A DNA stretch of 64,000 bases, taken from assembly GCA_030533445.1 (NCBI GenBank), contig CM060065.1:48733964-48797963 (forward strand), in the 5' to 3' direction. Both the position numbers and the translations under genes were made by a program. This stretch comes from Cyprinodon diabolis. Its lineage: Eukaryota > Chordata > Actinopteri > Cyprinodontiformes > Cyprinodontidae. The first letter of the stretch is position 1; the number at the start of each line of letters is the position of its first letter. Under the pieces are notes generated by a model. It was not told the DNA's origin. It saw nothing but the letters and a program-made list of their open reading frames with translations, and did not search any database. Of this stretch, positions 1-11,244 are shown one piece after another.

Positions 1-1
1 G

Positions 2-1867
2 GATGAGAATAAGCACAATATAAAAGGTATATGGGATATTTTAAATAGTATAATTAGAAATAAAACTAGAAATATTAATTATCCACAGTATTTTATAGAA
101 AATGAAAAAAATATAAATAACATAGATGATGCGGTTAACAAGTTTAATGAGTTTTTTGTAAATGTCGAACCAAAACTTGCAAATGAAATTGAAGATCCAG
201 TGATATTCAATGAAGATAATCTAATAGATAGAAATCCAAGCACAATGTTCCTTAAACCTGTGGATGAGAAGGAAATCATAGATATTGTTAGCGAGTGTAA
301 AAGCAAGAAATCTACTGATTATGATGAAATAGATATGAAAATAATAAAAAAGGTTATTCATGGAATCTCCAAACCATTAATGTATATTTTTAATTTATCA
401 TTACAAACCGGTAAATTTCCCAAGAATATGAAAATAGCTAAAGTTATTCCTGTGTACAAAACTGGGGACAAGCATCATTTCACAAATTACAGACCGGTTT
501 CTCTTCTCCCACAGTTTTCAAAAATTCTGGAAAAAGTTGTCAATTACAGGTTAGACAATTTCATAGAAAGACATAATTTACTCTCAGATAATCAATATGG
601 ATTCAGAAGAAATCGATCAACATCACAAGCATTAATTGAACTAATAGAAGAAACAACAAATTCCATAGATAGCAAGAAATATTATGTTAGGGTTTTTATT
701 GATCTAAAAAAAGCATTTGATACTATAAATCATGATATATTAATTAACAAATTAGAGCAATATGGGATCAGGGGACTGGCACTAGAGTGGGTAAGAAGTT
801 ATTTAAAAAACAGGAAGCAATTTGTGAAGATGGGAGCTCATCAGTCAAGATGTTTGGACATTGTGTGTGGTGTACCACAGGGGTCGGTCTTGGGTCCTAA
901 ATTATTCATCATGTACATTAATGACATATGTAAGATATCGCAAAAACTCAAATTTATTTTATTTGCGGATGACACAAATATAATAAATATAATATATATA
1001 GTATAATAGTATATAATAATATAATAGGATATAACATAATATAATAAATATAATATAATAGGATCAGGTGAGAATTTACAGCAACTTTTGGACACTATCA
1101 CCTCAGAATTCATTAATATTAAATACTGGCTAAATAAAAATAAACTGTCACTAAATTTGAGTAAAACAAAATATATGATATTTGGTAACAAAAAAATAAA
1201 TCATCATGCACGGGTACAGATAGGAGGGGTTGAAATAGAGAAAGTATATGAAACTAAATTTCTCGGGGTGATAGTAAATGACAAGATTTGCTGGAAGTCT
1301 CATATTAAATACATCAGCACTAAAATATCTAAAAGCATCTCTTTAATAGCCAAAGTAAGATATGTTTTAGATTACAAATCACTCCAGGCTCTGTTCTGTT
1401 CTTTGGTCTTACCTCATTTAATTTACTGTATAGAGGTATGGGGAAGCACATATAAAAGTTCACTAGAGCCACTGTTCATATTGCAAAAAAGAGCCATCAG
1501 AATAATTCATAAAGTTGGATATCGAGAACACACCAACACACTATTTATAATGTCTAAAATCATGAAGCTTTATGATATGATAGAATTCCAAACAGCACAA
1601 TTTCTATTTAAAGCTAGAAATAAGCTATTACCAAGTCACTTGACAAATTTGTTTTATGAGAAAGAGGGGGGGTATGATTTAAGGGAGATAACTAATTTTA
1701 AGATTCAAAGATACAGAACTGCAAGGAAAAGATTTTGTATAACAAATAGTGGAGTGAGGCTATGGAACAGACTGAGCATGGATTTGAAGCAATGTCCACA
1801 CATCAACCAGTTTAAAAACAAGTATAAACAAATGATTTTTACAAGATACAGGGAGGAGGGGGCTTGA
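2..1867 (+). pseudogene. LINE ORF2 reverse transcriptase, broken by an AT-rich insertion
   Basis: The frame is open from base 2, so the protein begins outside the window. The first bases encode the endonuclease-RT linker (FNEFFVNVEPKLA). RT blocks follow: NYRPVSLLPQFSKILEKV, QYGFRRNRSTSQAL, the catalytic-aspartate block FIDLKKAFDTINH, GVPQGSVLGP and the second catalytic block FADD at 962-973. Just after FADD a roughly 80-bp TA-rich tract (about 983-1063) brings in-frame stops (first TAA at 1004-1006). The same frame resumes at about 1064 with the thumb and C-terminal region, including an FLGVIV block, and ends at 1867. In life the product reverse-transcribes the LINE RNA at the target site. 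This copy would give only a truncated RT. Confidence 0.85.
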
Positions 1868-1974
1868 GGGGGAATAGAACTTGCTCTGCCACTATGAATT
1901 AAAATCGATAAGAAGTCAAGAGAGATGAAATAATAAAAAAAAAAAAGTGTGAGAGAAAAGGGTTTTTGGTTTAT

Positions 1975-2167
1975 GGATATGTATGGATATATGTGTACGT
2001 ATATGTAGATAGAGATATGTGTATACTGTCTATAGTAATTGGGGTGTGTATGTATATGCATGTATGTGTGCATGTGTTTGAGATATGGGTGTATGTGTAA
2101 GTATGCATGTGTGTATATATATGTATAGGTATCTATGAGTATGTGTATGTATATATGTATATATGTA

Positions 2168-2213
<46 letters not shown>

Positions 2214-2225
2214 GATATGTATGTA
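1975..2225. repeat. TG / TATG microsatellite cluster
   Basis: Imperfect GTATATG-type units grade into a pure (GT)n run at about 2175-2205. The cluster lies inside the 3' part of the LINE. Confidence 0.9.
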
Positions 2226-2424
2226 TGCTTAAACATAGGTAGATGTTAATATAGAACAGGGGTAGAATTTAATAAGTTTTATTACTTCTTCCTACTCCTT
2301 TTCGAACATGATGGGATGTACGTATGTTTTTTTCTTTTTCTTCTTTTTTGTTTTGTTTTGTTATGACTATTAATTTACTTATATTTGCTTTTTATTAAGT
2401 GTTCGAAATAAATGATCAATAATA

Positions 2425-2850
2425 GGACCACATCATCTGCAAAAAGCAGAGATGCAATCCTAAGGCCACCAAAACAGATCCCCTCAACACCTTGGCTGCG
2501 CCTAGAAATTCTGTCCATGAAGGTAATGAACAGAATCGGTGACAAAGGGCAGCCCTGGCGGAGTCCAACTCTCACCGGAAACGAGCCCGACTTACTGCCG
2601 GTAATGCGGACCAGACTCTGACACCGGTCATACAGGGACCTGACAGCCCGTATCAAAGGGTCCGGCACCCCGTACTCCCGGAGAACCCCCCACAGGGCTC
2701 CCCGAGGGACACGGTCGAACGCCTTCTCCAAGTCCACAAAGCACATGTAGACTGGTTGGGCGAACTCCCATGCACCCTCCAGGACCCTGCTGAGGGTGTA
2801 GAGCTGGTCCAGCGTTCCACGACCAGGACGGAAACCAAACATAGCAATCT
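2425..2850 (-). pseudogene. LINE RT fragment of a second family, inverted
   Basis: Minus-strand translation gives contiguous RT motifs: GFRPGRGTLDQLYTLSRVL, the catalytic VDLEKAFDRVPR, GLRQGCPLSPILF and LLFADDVVLL. Only the finger/palm portion is present. Both ends are cut: the coding match stops just after FADD at about 2430 and begins at about 2850. It is far more GC-rich than the adjoining LINE and unrelated in sequence. The family is common in fish, and other pieces of it probably lie at 54880-55435. It abuts the tail of the first LINE. Confidence 0.85.
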
Positions 2851-3040
2851 CATTAATCCATGATTTGAAATAAGGGCCTTAGAGAAAGATCTCTCAAAAC
2901 TGAGGGAGATCTGCTAAACACATCAGTTGGGCTCTGTGGACGTGGCTAAAAATGGACTAAAGACAAGACCCAGCTCTATCAAGCAATCCCTTCATTGCAG
3001 ACCCTTGAGCGCCCACATCATCATTCTGTTTGAAAAGATT

Positions 3041-3333
3041 CACTGGAAAAAATCGAAATCTACATACTTCATTCTTTCTTAAAATAAGTACATTTGTTCT
3101 TGGATTGAGGAGGTAAAAAGAGACATTTTGCCAATGGAACAAGTCAATTGACCTTTAAAATAAGAAAACACAGTTGTATTGTCTTATTTCAAGTGCATGT
3201 TATCTAATTATCTTATTTTAAGAGTAAAAATACTCATTCCATTGGCAAACTATCTCATCTACCTACTCATATTAAGGTTAAATACACTTAATTTAAGAAA
3301 TGTATTACTTATTTCTAGATCGTTTTTCCAGTG
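3041..3333 (+). mobile_element. CACTG-ended foldback MITE, copy A
   Basis: The ends are CACTGGAAAAAA and TTTTTCCAGTG, and the TT dinucleotide is duplicated at 3039-3040 and 3334-3335. The two halves are imperfect inverted copies: each arm holds an AGGTAAA(T/A)GAGA...TTTGCCAATGGAA block, around a core with ATTGTCTTATTTCAAGTGCA. At 293 bp with no coding sequence it is a typical MITE. CACTG termini and 2-bp duplications point to the CMC (CACTA/Mirage/Chapaev) group, which is an inference. Nine further copies occur in the window. Orientation here is called + when the GAGGAGGTAAAAGAGAC arm comes first. Confidence 0.85.
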
Positions 3334-3396
3334 TTGTTAAACCCATCGATTCAATTCGAACTGGTATAATCCTCAGCCATAAATAGCCATTTTGTT

Positions 3397-3656
3397 CACT
3401 GCGTTAAAAATAAAATCTACATAAGTAATTTTTTCTTAAACTAAGTGCATTTATTTCTTGTGAGACACTTCCAATGGAACAAGACAATTTACATGTAAAA
3501 TAAAAAACAATTGCATTTTCTTATTTCAAGTTCATATACTAATTATCTTATTTTAAGATTGAAAATACTCAGATCATCTTATTTACCTACTCTAATTAAA
3601 AATAAATACACTTGATTTAAGAAAATTTAACTTTTTTCTAGATAATTTTTGCAGTG
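3397..3656 (+). mobile_element. CACTG-ended foldback MITE, copy B (decayed)
   Basis: It begins CACTGCGTTAAAAATAAAATC and ends TTTTTGCAGTG, flanked by TT on both sides. It is shorter than the other copies (260 bp) because both arms have lost material, including part of the CCAATGG block of the second arm. It lies 63 bp from copy A in the same orientation. Confidence 0.75.
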
Positions 3657-4407
3657 TTAAATCCTATTTCCTTGACAGTTGGTTCCAGTTGCTAGGCCAG
3701 TTCAGCCTAACTGTATCCATAGATACCTCCATTGTACTGAACTAGCAGGTAGCAAAGGAGCATGACTTGTGTGGATAATAGGTCTGAACGCACCAGTGTG
3801 TCCATGATCTTACTCGCTAACACTGAAGACATCATTGTAGGTTACTAATAGTCCTTCAAACTGTCCACTTTGGTCATCTTAAGAGTCCTGAGGGGTGAAG
3901 ATAAGCATGCTGTAGGAGGAGGAATGTTTTTGTTGCTACTACAGTAGTATCCACTAGATAATAGTCATCTATCATGATCTTCCCCAAGGGCATGAAAAAC
4001 ACCTAGCCTGGTGTCAGAGGGCACTTGGATGTCAGCTCTGGCTGGATTTATTACTCTGACATATGTCAACCCCGTCTGTATCTGAGCAAACATGTTTGTT
4101 GCTAACAGACTATGACCACTTGGTAGAGTGGACTTTAAAACACCTGTGCTGCCAGTTTCAAGATCAAGATCTTGAATAGTGGCCAAGACCTTAGTTAAAA
4201 CAGGCATCTGTGGCCTCGCAGGGATTATAACATCAGACACAATGACAGAATTAAAGCCTAAATAAGCTACATTAGTGGTAAACAGGTGTTTAAAGCAATT
4301 TTCTAAGATCCAAAACCGCATAATCTGACAGTATTATATTATAACTGGCTAGTATATGGTGTCTCTAAAACTCTGAACTGGGAGGAGGAAAGGTTTATTG
4401 GTTTATT
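3657..4407 (-). other. decayed retroelement-like stretch
   Basis: No intact gene. The only coding signal is the minus-strand segment at 3965-4321. The flanks show no motif I can name. Confidence 0.3.
3965..4321 (-). pseudogene. possible gypsy-like pol fragment
   Basis: A 118-codon minus-strand frame contains LETGSTGVLKSTLPSGHSLL and a TYVRVINPARADIQVPSDTRLG block. This reads like the protease-to-RT linker of Ty3/gypsy-type polyproteins, where repeated short segments mention inherited 'V.NP....I..GT.LG' words. No catalytic protease or RT motif is visible, so the assignment rests on overall resemblance. It could instead be another retroelement class. Confidence 0.35.
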
Positions 4408-5212
4408 TGTAATTATCTTGGTTCTGTTGGTTTTTCTCTAAGTTTTCAGTTTCAAGTTTATCCAGGTGTTTCCTTGTTTTCTAGCTCTATTGGTGTGTTC
4501 TAGATTCATTTAAGTTTCTTAGGTTTTTCTTTGTCTGTCCTCTGTTGCCCCCTTGTGTTCTTTTCCCTTGGCTTCCTCATCAGCTCTAGTCACACCTGCT
4601 CCTTATCCGCTCATTAGTCCTACCTTTGTTCAGTCAGCCATAAATACACTCCCTCTGCAGCCCCTACTGGCTGGTTCCTCATCTTACTGTTTTGTTTAAC
4701 ATTTTTAAGTTGGATTTTTTGGATTCCTGTTTTTGCTGCCTGATATTTCATTAAACATTTAAAGAACTCACCCCTGCCTGTCAGCCTCTGCATTTGGGTC
4801 AAAAACCTCCAAACAAATCGTGACAGAAAAATGTTAAACAAAAACAGGTATCCAAAAATCCAACATAAAAATAAAACACAAACTAGAACCATGGAGACAT
4901 CAAGGGAAAACCATCAAGGAGCCAGGGTGAGAAAAAGTAAGATGAGGAAGCAGCCAGGAGAGACTGCAAAGGGAGTGTATTTATGGCTGACTGAACAAAG
5001 GTAGGACTAATGAGCTGATAAGGAGCAGGTGTGACTAGTGCTGATGAGGAAGCCAAGGGAAAAGAACAAGAGGGGGCAACAGAGGACAGACAAAGAAAAA
5101 CCTAAGAAACTTAAATGAATCTAGAACACACCAATAAAGCTAGAAAACAAGGAAAAACCTGGATGAACTTGAAACTGAAAACTTAGAGAAAAACAGAACC
5201 AAGATCATTACA
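4408..5212. mobile_element. palindromic (head-to-head) double LTR with TSD
   Basis: The left arm (4408-4823) is an LTR in plus orientation. It starts TGTAATTATCTTGGTTCTG, has a CCATAAATACACTC TATA-like block at about 4638, a CATTAAAC polyadenylation-like word at about 4749 and the end AATCGTGACA. The right arm (about 4828-5212) is the same LTR inverted and 5'-truncated, ending CAGAACCAAGATCATTACA. The whole 805-bp unit is flanked by the perfect 5-bp duplication TTATT (4403-4407 and 5213-5217). Both outer ends are therefore the same LTR end, and the unit went in as one insertion. Related LTRs lie at 13444-14136, 18350-19085 and 41865-42352. Confidence 0.8.
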
Positions 5213-6729
5213 TTATTAGCTTTGCAGGCTATCCAAACAGCCCCTGCTAACAATCTTAGATAAAGAAAGAACACACAACAGGAGGGTAGTCAATCAAATT
5301 AGCCACAATAATCAGAGAGAGATCTTAGCCAGTGCAACGTTTCAATAGGCTCACTATCATTTATCTGTGCGTTGTTCATAGATTACATCCATGGTTGGGC
5401 CTCCTCAGTAGTAGCAGACATTTAGCCCATGGTCCTTTATAACCTTCTTGTCCCTACCCATACAAGTCTTTATTTATGGAAGTTCTAACCCCTATCAGTG
5501 TTTGGGGTGTTGGTCTCAAACAGTATAGTCAGTTTACCTTGATCTGTTAGCGTTAGAAAAATAAAGTCTGTTAATTCAGCAGTGATGACGATAGTTGGGA
5601 CTGCAACAGCAAAGAAAACAACATCTGTCTGGGCTGCATTTGGCCTGATTTTCTGAGTGAGGCAGAACGGGCTTCATGCCAGCATCCAAGATGGAGGAGA
5701 GGTGGAGTGATACGTAAAACAATAACCACTAGGGCCTCACCATGGTAAGAAAACTTTATGGCTTTTTCTGGGTTCTTCTTTCACCAATGACAGAGCTTAT
5801 TGATGAGTTCCAGCATCCCTGTCTTCCAATGATTCACTGTCCTCTGCACCGCATGTGTTGAAACACCTACTGGTGCAGGGAACTTGATCCTGGATTTAAT
5901 GTCTGATCTATAAGGTTCGTTACTCTGCAAATCATTTTCTCACAGCATTTATGTTGTTTTATGGAGATAAATAGACTTGCTCCTAAGGTTTGCTGCGTTA
6001 AAGCTGCTATGGAAGAGGCATATCCACAGCACGAGTACATTGTTGCATTCTTGTTGTAAAATGTGTTTATTGGGTTAGATCTTTATTAGGCACAAGAAAA
6101 AGACATATTTTTCTTTCATCCAAAAGCACTAATGGATGATGACAGCTGCTGATATTAGCCCAATCAAAATGTGCTTGTGCTTTGCCATGATCTAATTTAC
6201 TCCCATCCAAGCCCTCTAGTAATCTGTAGCCTCCCCACCACGCCACACCTGCTACTGGAGATAATAGCTGAGGTTATGGATTAAGCAGAGGGTCATAGTG
6301 TGCCCCTGCTTTGGGGGAGCAATGGACATGTACGAGTCACAGCATTGGTTTTATGCGCTTGGCATGAGAGCTCTCCTTTTTCTAAAATGCAAAGGGGGTC
6401 TCGCCGGGGCCATAGTGCAGTCAAATGGAAAGCATGCCATTCTCTGTTCCGTTTGATGCCTAGTGACTGTTAGAGGTTGTGTCATGTTTCTTGGCTATTG
6501 ACTCAATGACTTGGGACTTCACGACAAAAGCCTTAACCCGTGCAGGCTTTCTGTGCGCTGACAGAGAAATGTGTCTTCCACTTGTCTTCACATTGACCCA
6601 AGGACTATGCTGGGCTGACGTGTTCACATCGACAGAGCATCACCTCCTGAACCTAGACATAACCTCTGTGTACCCTCATCTGTTTCTCATATTCTGTCAA
6701 ACTTCAGTCTGGCTTCCAATAAAACCATT
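5213..6729. other. non-coding stretch, no gene recognised
   Basis: I see no supported gene. About 5460-5640 reads open on the minus strand for some 50 codons, but I recognise no family. About 6120-6420 is non-repetitive and GC-balanced, with a hormone-receptor-like AGGGTCA half-site near 6292. It might be regulatory, but this is weak. Confidence 0.3.
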
Positions 6730-6731
6730 TA

Positions 6732-7415
6732 ATATTTATGGAAGCCCGTTTCCGCCACTCTGTAAAAAAAAAAAATCTCATTATAATGAGATAGTATCTC
6801 AATATAATGAGATAGTATCTCAATAAAATGAGATGGTAACTCAATATAATGAGATAGTATCTCATTATAATGACATACTAACTAATTTAATGAGATAGTA
6901 TCTCAATATAATGAGATGGTATCTCAATAAAATGAGATGGTAACTCAATATAATGAGATAGTATCTCATTATATTGAGATTGTATCTCATCATATTGAGT
7001 TACCATCTCATTTGATTGAGATACTATCTCATTATATTGAGATACTATCTCATTATAATGAGATACTATCTCATTAAATTAGTTAGTATGTCATTATAAT
7101 GAGATCTCTCAATATAATAAGATAGTATCTCATTATAATGAGATAGTAACTCAATATAATGAGATGGTAATTCAATGTAATAAGATGGTAATTCAATGTA
7201 ATAAGATAGTATCTCAATATAATGAGATAGTATATCATTATAATGAGATGGTAACTCAATATAATAAGATAGTATCTCAATATAATGGGATACTAACTCA
7301 ATATAATGAGATACTATCTCATTATATTGAGTTTCTATGTCATTATAATGAGATAAATTTATTTATTTATTTATTTATTTTTTACAGAGTGGCGGAAACG
7401 GTTTTCCATAAATAT
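6732..7415. mobile_element. TIR element filled with a 21-bp minisatellite
   Basis: Long terminal inverted repeats read ATATTTATGGAAGCCCGTTT then CCGCCACTCTGTAAAAAA on the left, and the matching ACAGAGTGGCGGAAACGG then TTTTCCATAAATAT on the right. TA flanks both ends (6730-6731 and 7416-7417), as expected for a Tc1/mariner-type target duplication. The body is not transposase but a tandem array. No coding capacity is visible; family assignment from the TA is inference. Confidence 0.8.
6775..7352. repeat. 21-bp self-complementary tandem array
   Basis: Units follow ATCTCA(A/T)TATAATGAGATAGT, 21 bp each, and most are near-palindromes (ATCTCATTATAATGAGAT). About 28 units with substitutions are visible. 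Near 6965-7020 the sense of the asymmetric words flips (ATAATGAG to ATATTGAG, GGTAACTC to GAGTTACC) and flips again further right, so the array is itself partly folded. This produces spurious frames on both strands with repeated YNEIV/YLIIL words. Confidence 0.9.
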
Positions 7416-7419
7416 TAGA

Positions 7420-7625
7420 TGTACAGTCTGGAAAATATTATGACACCACCCTTGTTTTTTAGTCATATACCACATTATATAGAGTGCCTTGCAAAAGGAT
7501 TTGCACCTTTAAACTTTTTTCACATTTTGCTACCTTACAAACAGACTGAATTGAGTATTTAAAAGGATTTTAACATTGGCTGTGTTCTCACAGAAAGGTT
7601 AGATCTGCATAGTGCATAACTTTTG
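7420..7625. mobile_element. Tc1/mariner terminal fragments
   Basis: CTGGAAAATATTATGACACC near 7428 and AGTGCCTTGCAAAAGGATTT near 7483 resemble terminal repeats of two common fish Tc1-like elements. The second is followed by the usual TTTTTTCACATTTTG. No transposase is present. Confidence 0.55.
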
Positions 7626-10569
7626 CATGACTTCTCATATGCGTGTATGAAAAAAAAAAAGTCCAGCACACATCCATGTCACAACTAAGCACTACTTTTG
7701 GTCTACCTGTTATATTCCCGTTAAAATATATCGAAGATTTTACTTGTAATGTGGCTGAAGATACGAAGAGTATGTCTGCTATTGCAAGGCTGTGTTTGCA
7801 CCTAATTTTTTGGTTTGAGATCTATATCATGAGACGAGGCCTTTTATATGACCAGAGTGAAAATGAATCTCTGCATATCTGAGCATTCCTTTTCTTTTGA
7901 CAGGTTCCAGACAGCTGACCTGATTTATTGTGAGGTTCCACACTTTATTTGAAAAAGGAACAACCTCCCCAACACTGTGACATAAGGCCCAATTATGCCA
8001 TTTCTATTCATGCAGAATAGGTTCATATTTAAAAGAGTTTCTGAATTGCAAATCCAGCTGCTAGCTTTCCTCGCTCTTCTTTAATCTAATAATGTGATCC
8101 ATCATTTCTGCAAGGACAGCCTCAGAGCTCAGGCATGAAAAGGAATCCCACAGAGGATTACTACCAGGATTTTTGCATACCCATATAGACAGACTTACAA
8201 GACTTCAGAGTGAGGGATAAATTATATAAATAAAACAGAACATATGCAAAATAATGTTTCCCTTCAATATTTTTATGAACATTTCAATTATAGGTAGCAA
8301 TACTATGAATTAGGACTAGAATTCATATTATGCTCATATTATCTATAACTAGCATAGGTCCCTTCAAGATTGTCTTTTACTCAACAGAAAAGAATCACCT
8401 GCAAAAGTATGTTTTTCACTCAATGGCAGAATAGGCGGTTAAGGAATGGTCCTGTTTCACAATCATCCATTACCCTGATGAGCCCGCAGCCCTAGAGCTT
8501 TGACAGCACAGCCACACGATGAGGAAGACAGCCGACTGCCACTATTTGTTCTGCTGAGGCATTCATCACACTAATTACCCATAGTGCCAAGCAGCTCCTC
8601 CTGCAGCCCACTGAAGCTTCAGCTGCTCTTTTTCAAACAAGTAGAGGTAGGAAAACCTCAGATGAGCCAAAACAGTAGCTGTCCCTTTTTGGCTCCCGTG
8701 CACATAATTAACTCAGCACTCCAGAAACTTGACAAATTGGAATGATGAATCTGGCCTCTATGAATAGACACAAATACGTGATCTATCACCATACTGAGCA
8801 GTTTTGGGAATGAGGAACCCTGCTGCTGTAAAAGACAGAAGCGTCTCAGCTTTAGAGGGGAGCATTTGTGCCTTTGTTGTGTTTGTGCTGTTAAAATGTG
8901 GAAGCAAGGAAGTGTTAAGTGGGTGGTGCAGAATAAAGTGCTAACAAAACCTCCATGTTTTAGCATTTAAAAGGCCAAATACAAAACAGTGAAGTTAGCT
9001 TTGCATGCATAATGCTTCATCTGAGCTGCTACACAAACAACCTGCTTCACATGACTTTTCCTTTCAGTGCAGACAGATGCATAAGATAGTCTCTTTGCAT
9101 TAAAATCATGTTTGCCACCTGACCTTGAGAAGCACCATGTCAGATTCATGTGTTCTGTAAGTTTCTGTGTCATTTACAACAATTTGAACAAGCCACCAAC
9201 TGTCCCTCCCGGCGCTGACATAGCCGTCTGAACTAATGTAACACCCAGTACTGTACGTCACCACTTGCTTGCATCACCCTCTGGCAGCGGCCAGAGATCA
9301 ACAGATCAGTTACAAAGAAACTTCCTGAGGGCACCAAATCCTCATAGCTGGCCTTCTGGTCAGAGCTTGAGAGTATCTGTGCGGCTCACAAGCGAGAGAA
9401 AGATAAAGAAATGACTAAACGTCCTAACTGCATACAAACAGAAATAATTAATGACTGAATTTCAATTACTCTGTTTTGATCAATAAAAAAAGCTTTATGT
9501 TAGAAAGTAGCATCACAGAAAAGCATTGAATCACTAATTATCTTTCTACAAAACTAAACATTTCCCTGTATTTCCCTGCTATTCAGCAAAATAATTTAAG
9601 CATTTGCCGGAAAAATTATAAAAATTAAGTAAAACATCTAAATCAGTAAAATGAATAGTGAACAGTCCTTGTTTGAAAGTATCTCATTGATACTCTCTTT
9701 AGGGTGGTGTAAAGGTCGCGTTTGAGTATAGAGCTTAGTTGTTTGTATTTAGATTATTTACTAAGCTATGTGGGTTAATCCCGTGCCAGATAATGAGTTC
9801 TAGCCCGAATGAGGTTAAATGTTAAGTAGGACTTTATGCAAGTTCTAGAGAGGATCCTGACATTTCACCAGGATGAATCTGCTCATAACAGGGATTACCG
9901 TTGGTCTTCCTGTTGCGTTATTATTGCACACTGACCTGTAGCGCAAAGTGTCTCTGAAGCATGAAATATGCCCCATGAAGATGGCAGCAGTGGCTCCGAC
10001 AAAGTCATAGGTTGGTCTTCCAGGGTTAATTAAGGGTGAGAGATGCTCCAGCGGGCACAGGTGAAGCAGTAGACAGGGATGAGCTAATCTAACTGACAAG
10101 CTATTGTTGCTCTCTGACCAGGATCTGACCTGCTTAACAGCCTAAACGTTCCTGTTTGTTTAGCTGACTGCGTTAGCAGCAAGATCTGTAGGCTCAGGGT
10201 CCAGCATGTTAGAGAATGAAATAAGCATGAATGCAAGATGATGATATTAAAAATCTCTGAATGATGGTCTTTCTATGCTTTTAATTTGCTTTCTGTTAAA
10301 TTACAGCTACAAACATCGATTAATATAAATGGAATATGACCCAATAAACCAATACAAAGTAACACAGTATTGGAACATTTATAAATGGTATCAACATTTA
10401 TTTATACACACTATTTAAAAGTGTAAAATACAAATTTATGTCCACTGATAGCGAGTAATACTCTAAGCAACCAGTCACCTAATCATTAAGATCGATTTTC
10501 AGTCAAGTTAAAGCTAAATGAAATGAGGTATAGAACAAAGACAAGATGAGAGTAATTGCTGAAAAGACA
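7626..10569. other. non-coding, mostly single-copy; possible regulatory blocks
   Basis: No gene or clear transposon was found. Three sub-blocks look unlike the AT-rich surroundings: 8030-8170 and 8455-8640 (with CACTAATTACCC and CAGCTGCT words), 9185-9420 (GC-balanced) and 9845-10130 (with GTTAATTAAG). They are candidates for conserved non-coding elements of the neighbouring developmental gene. Sequence alone cannot show conservation. Confidence 0.3.
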
Positions 10570-10760
10570 TAAGGATAATTAACTTTATTGGTACGTTACA
10601 TAGAAGTTTGACCTCAGCTTTTAACCCATCCATTAGGGAGTAATGGGGAACTTGGAGCATCAAGAGAGCAACCTTGGGCTAAGGGTCTTGCTCAGGAACC
10701 CAGAGTGACAGGCTGTGTGGTTTGAAACTGGTACTAGCATGGCATCCAATTAAAGATTGA
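10570..10760. repeat. unclassified interspersed repeat fragment
   Basis: It contains TAACTTTATTGGTACGTTAC, CTAAGGGTCTTGCTCAGGAA and a GTTTGAAACTGG word. These resemble the ends of dispersed fish elements and tRNA-type SINE bodies. Too degraded to classify. Confidence 0.35.
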
Positions 10761-10860
10761 CAATACGCCATGTGGGGGATAAAGCAAACACTTAAAGCAA
10801 AGTGTTCTGATCGGATAAGACCGTACAGTTTGAGTTAAAGCCATGCACTATGTGATAGCA

Positions 10861-11110
10861 AACATAAACCTAATAAAATACTAAACACCCTGAACACACT
10901 TCCCCTACCTTGAAACATGATAGTGGCAGAATCATGATGTGGGCTTGGGTTTCTTCAGCAGAGAGAGGGAAGCTGTTAAGAGTAGATAAATGCAGCTAAA
11001 TGCAAAGGAATACTGACCCAAGACGTGAGTCTTCCAGAGAAGAACCATAACCATACATCCATAGCTGCAATGGGAAGGTTTCGTTTTCATGTGCTAAGAA
11101 GTTGTAGGAA
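10861..11110 (+). pseudogene. decayed Tc1-like transposase fragment
   Basis: Translation near 10908-10980 gives a LKHDSGRIMMWAW-type block, equivalent to the G-G-G-S-I-M-x-W-G region between the first two catalytic aspartates of Tc1 transposases. It is followed by GGGAAGCTG and AGCTAAATGCAAAGG words of the same gene. Frameshifts and stops are frequent and both ends are lost. It is a different Tc1 family from the intact one at 46043-47290. Confidence 0.65.
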
Positions 11111-11244
11111 AAGCTCAGTTAAGACTCATAAGACTATTTCTGACTTAAAACATGATATTGGCATCTGCTCTTGGTCTGTCTGACAGTGCTTAAGCCATTT
11201 ACATCACAACTGTTGATGCAGTTTGTGCTTTCAACATAGTGACA

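Larger units (their letters stand above)
1..2424 (+). mobile_element. LINE (non-LTR retrotransposon), 5' end cut by window edge
   Basis: The element holds the linker, reverse transcriptase and C-terminal region of a LINE ORF2, then a 3' part. After the stop at 1867 come an A-rich run near 1930, a TG/TATG microsatellite, and a tail around 2280-2424. The tail has the words TCCTACTCCTTTTCGAACAT and GTTCGAAATAAA, which I recognise as a common 3' end of fish LINEs; it is directly followed by a different, inverted LINE fragment. RT motifs and C-terminal layout fit the jockey/CR1/L2/Rex side of the non-LTR tree. The exact clade is not determined. The 3' limit is approximate. Confidence 0.8.

Noticed and set aside
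6775..7352. CRISPR-like array
   Set aside because: Units are directly adjacent with no spacers, near-palindromic, and sit in a eukaryotic TIR element.
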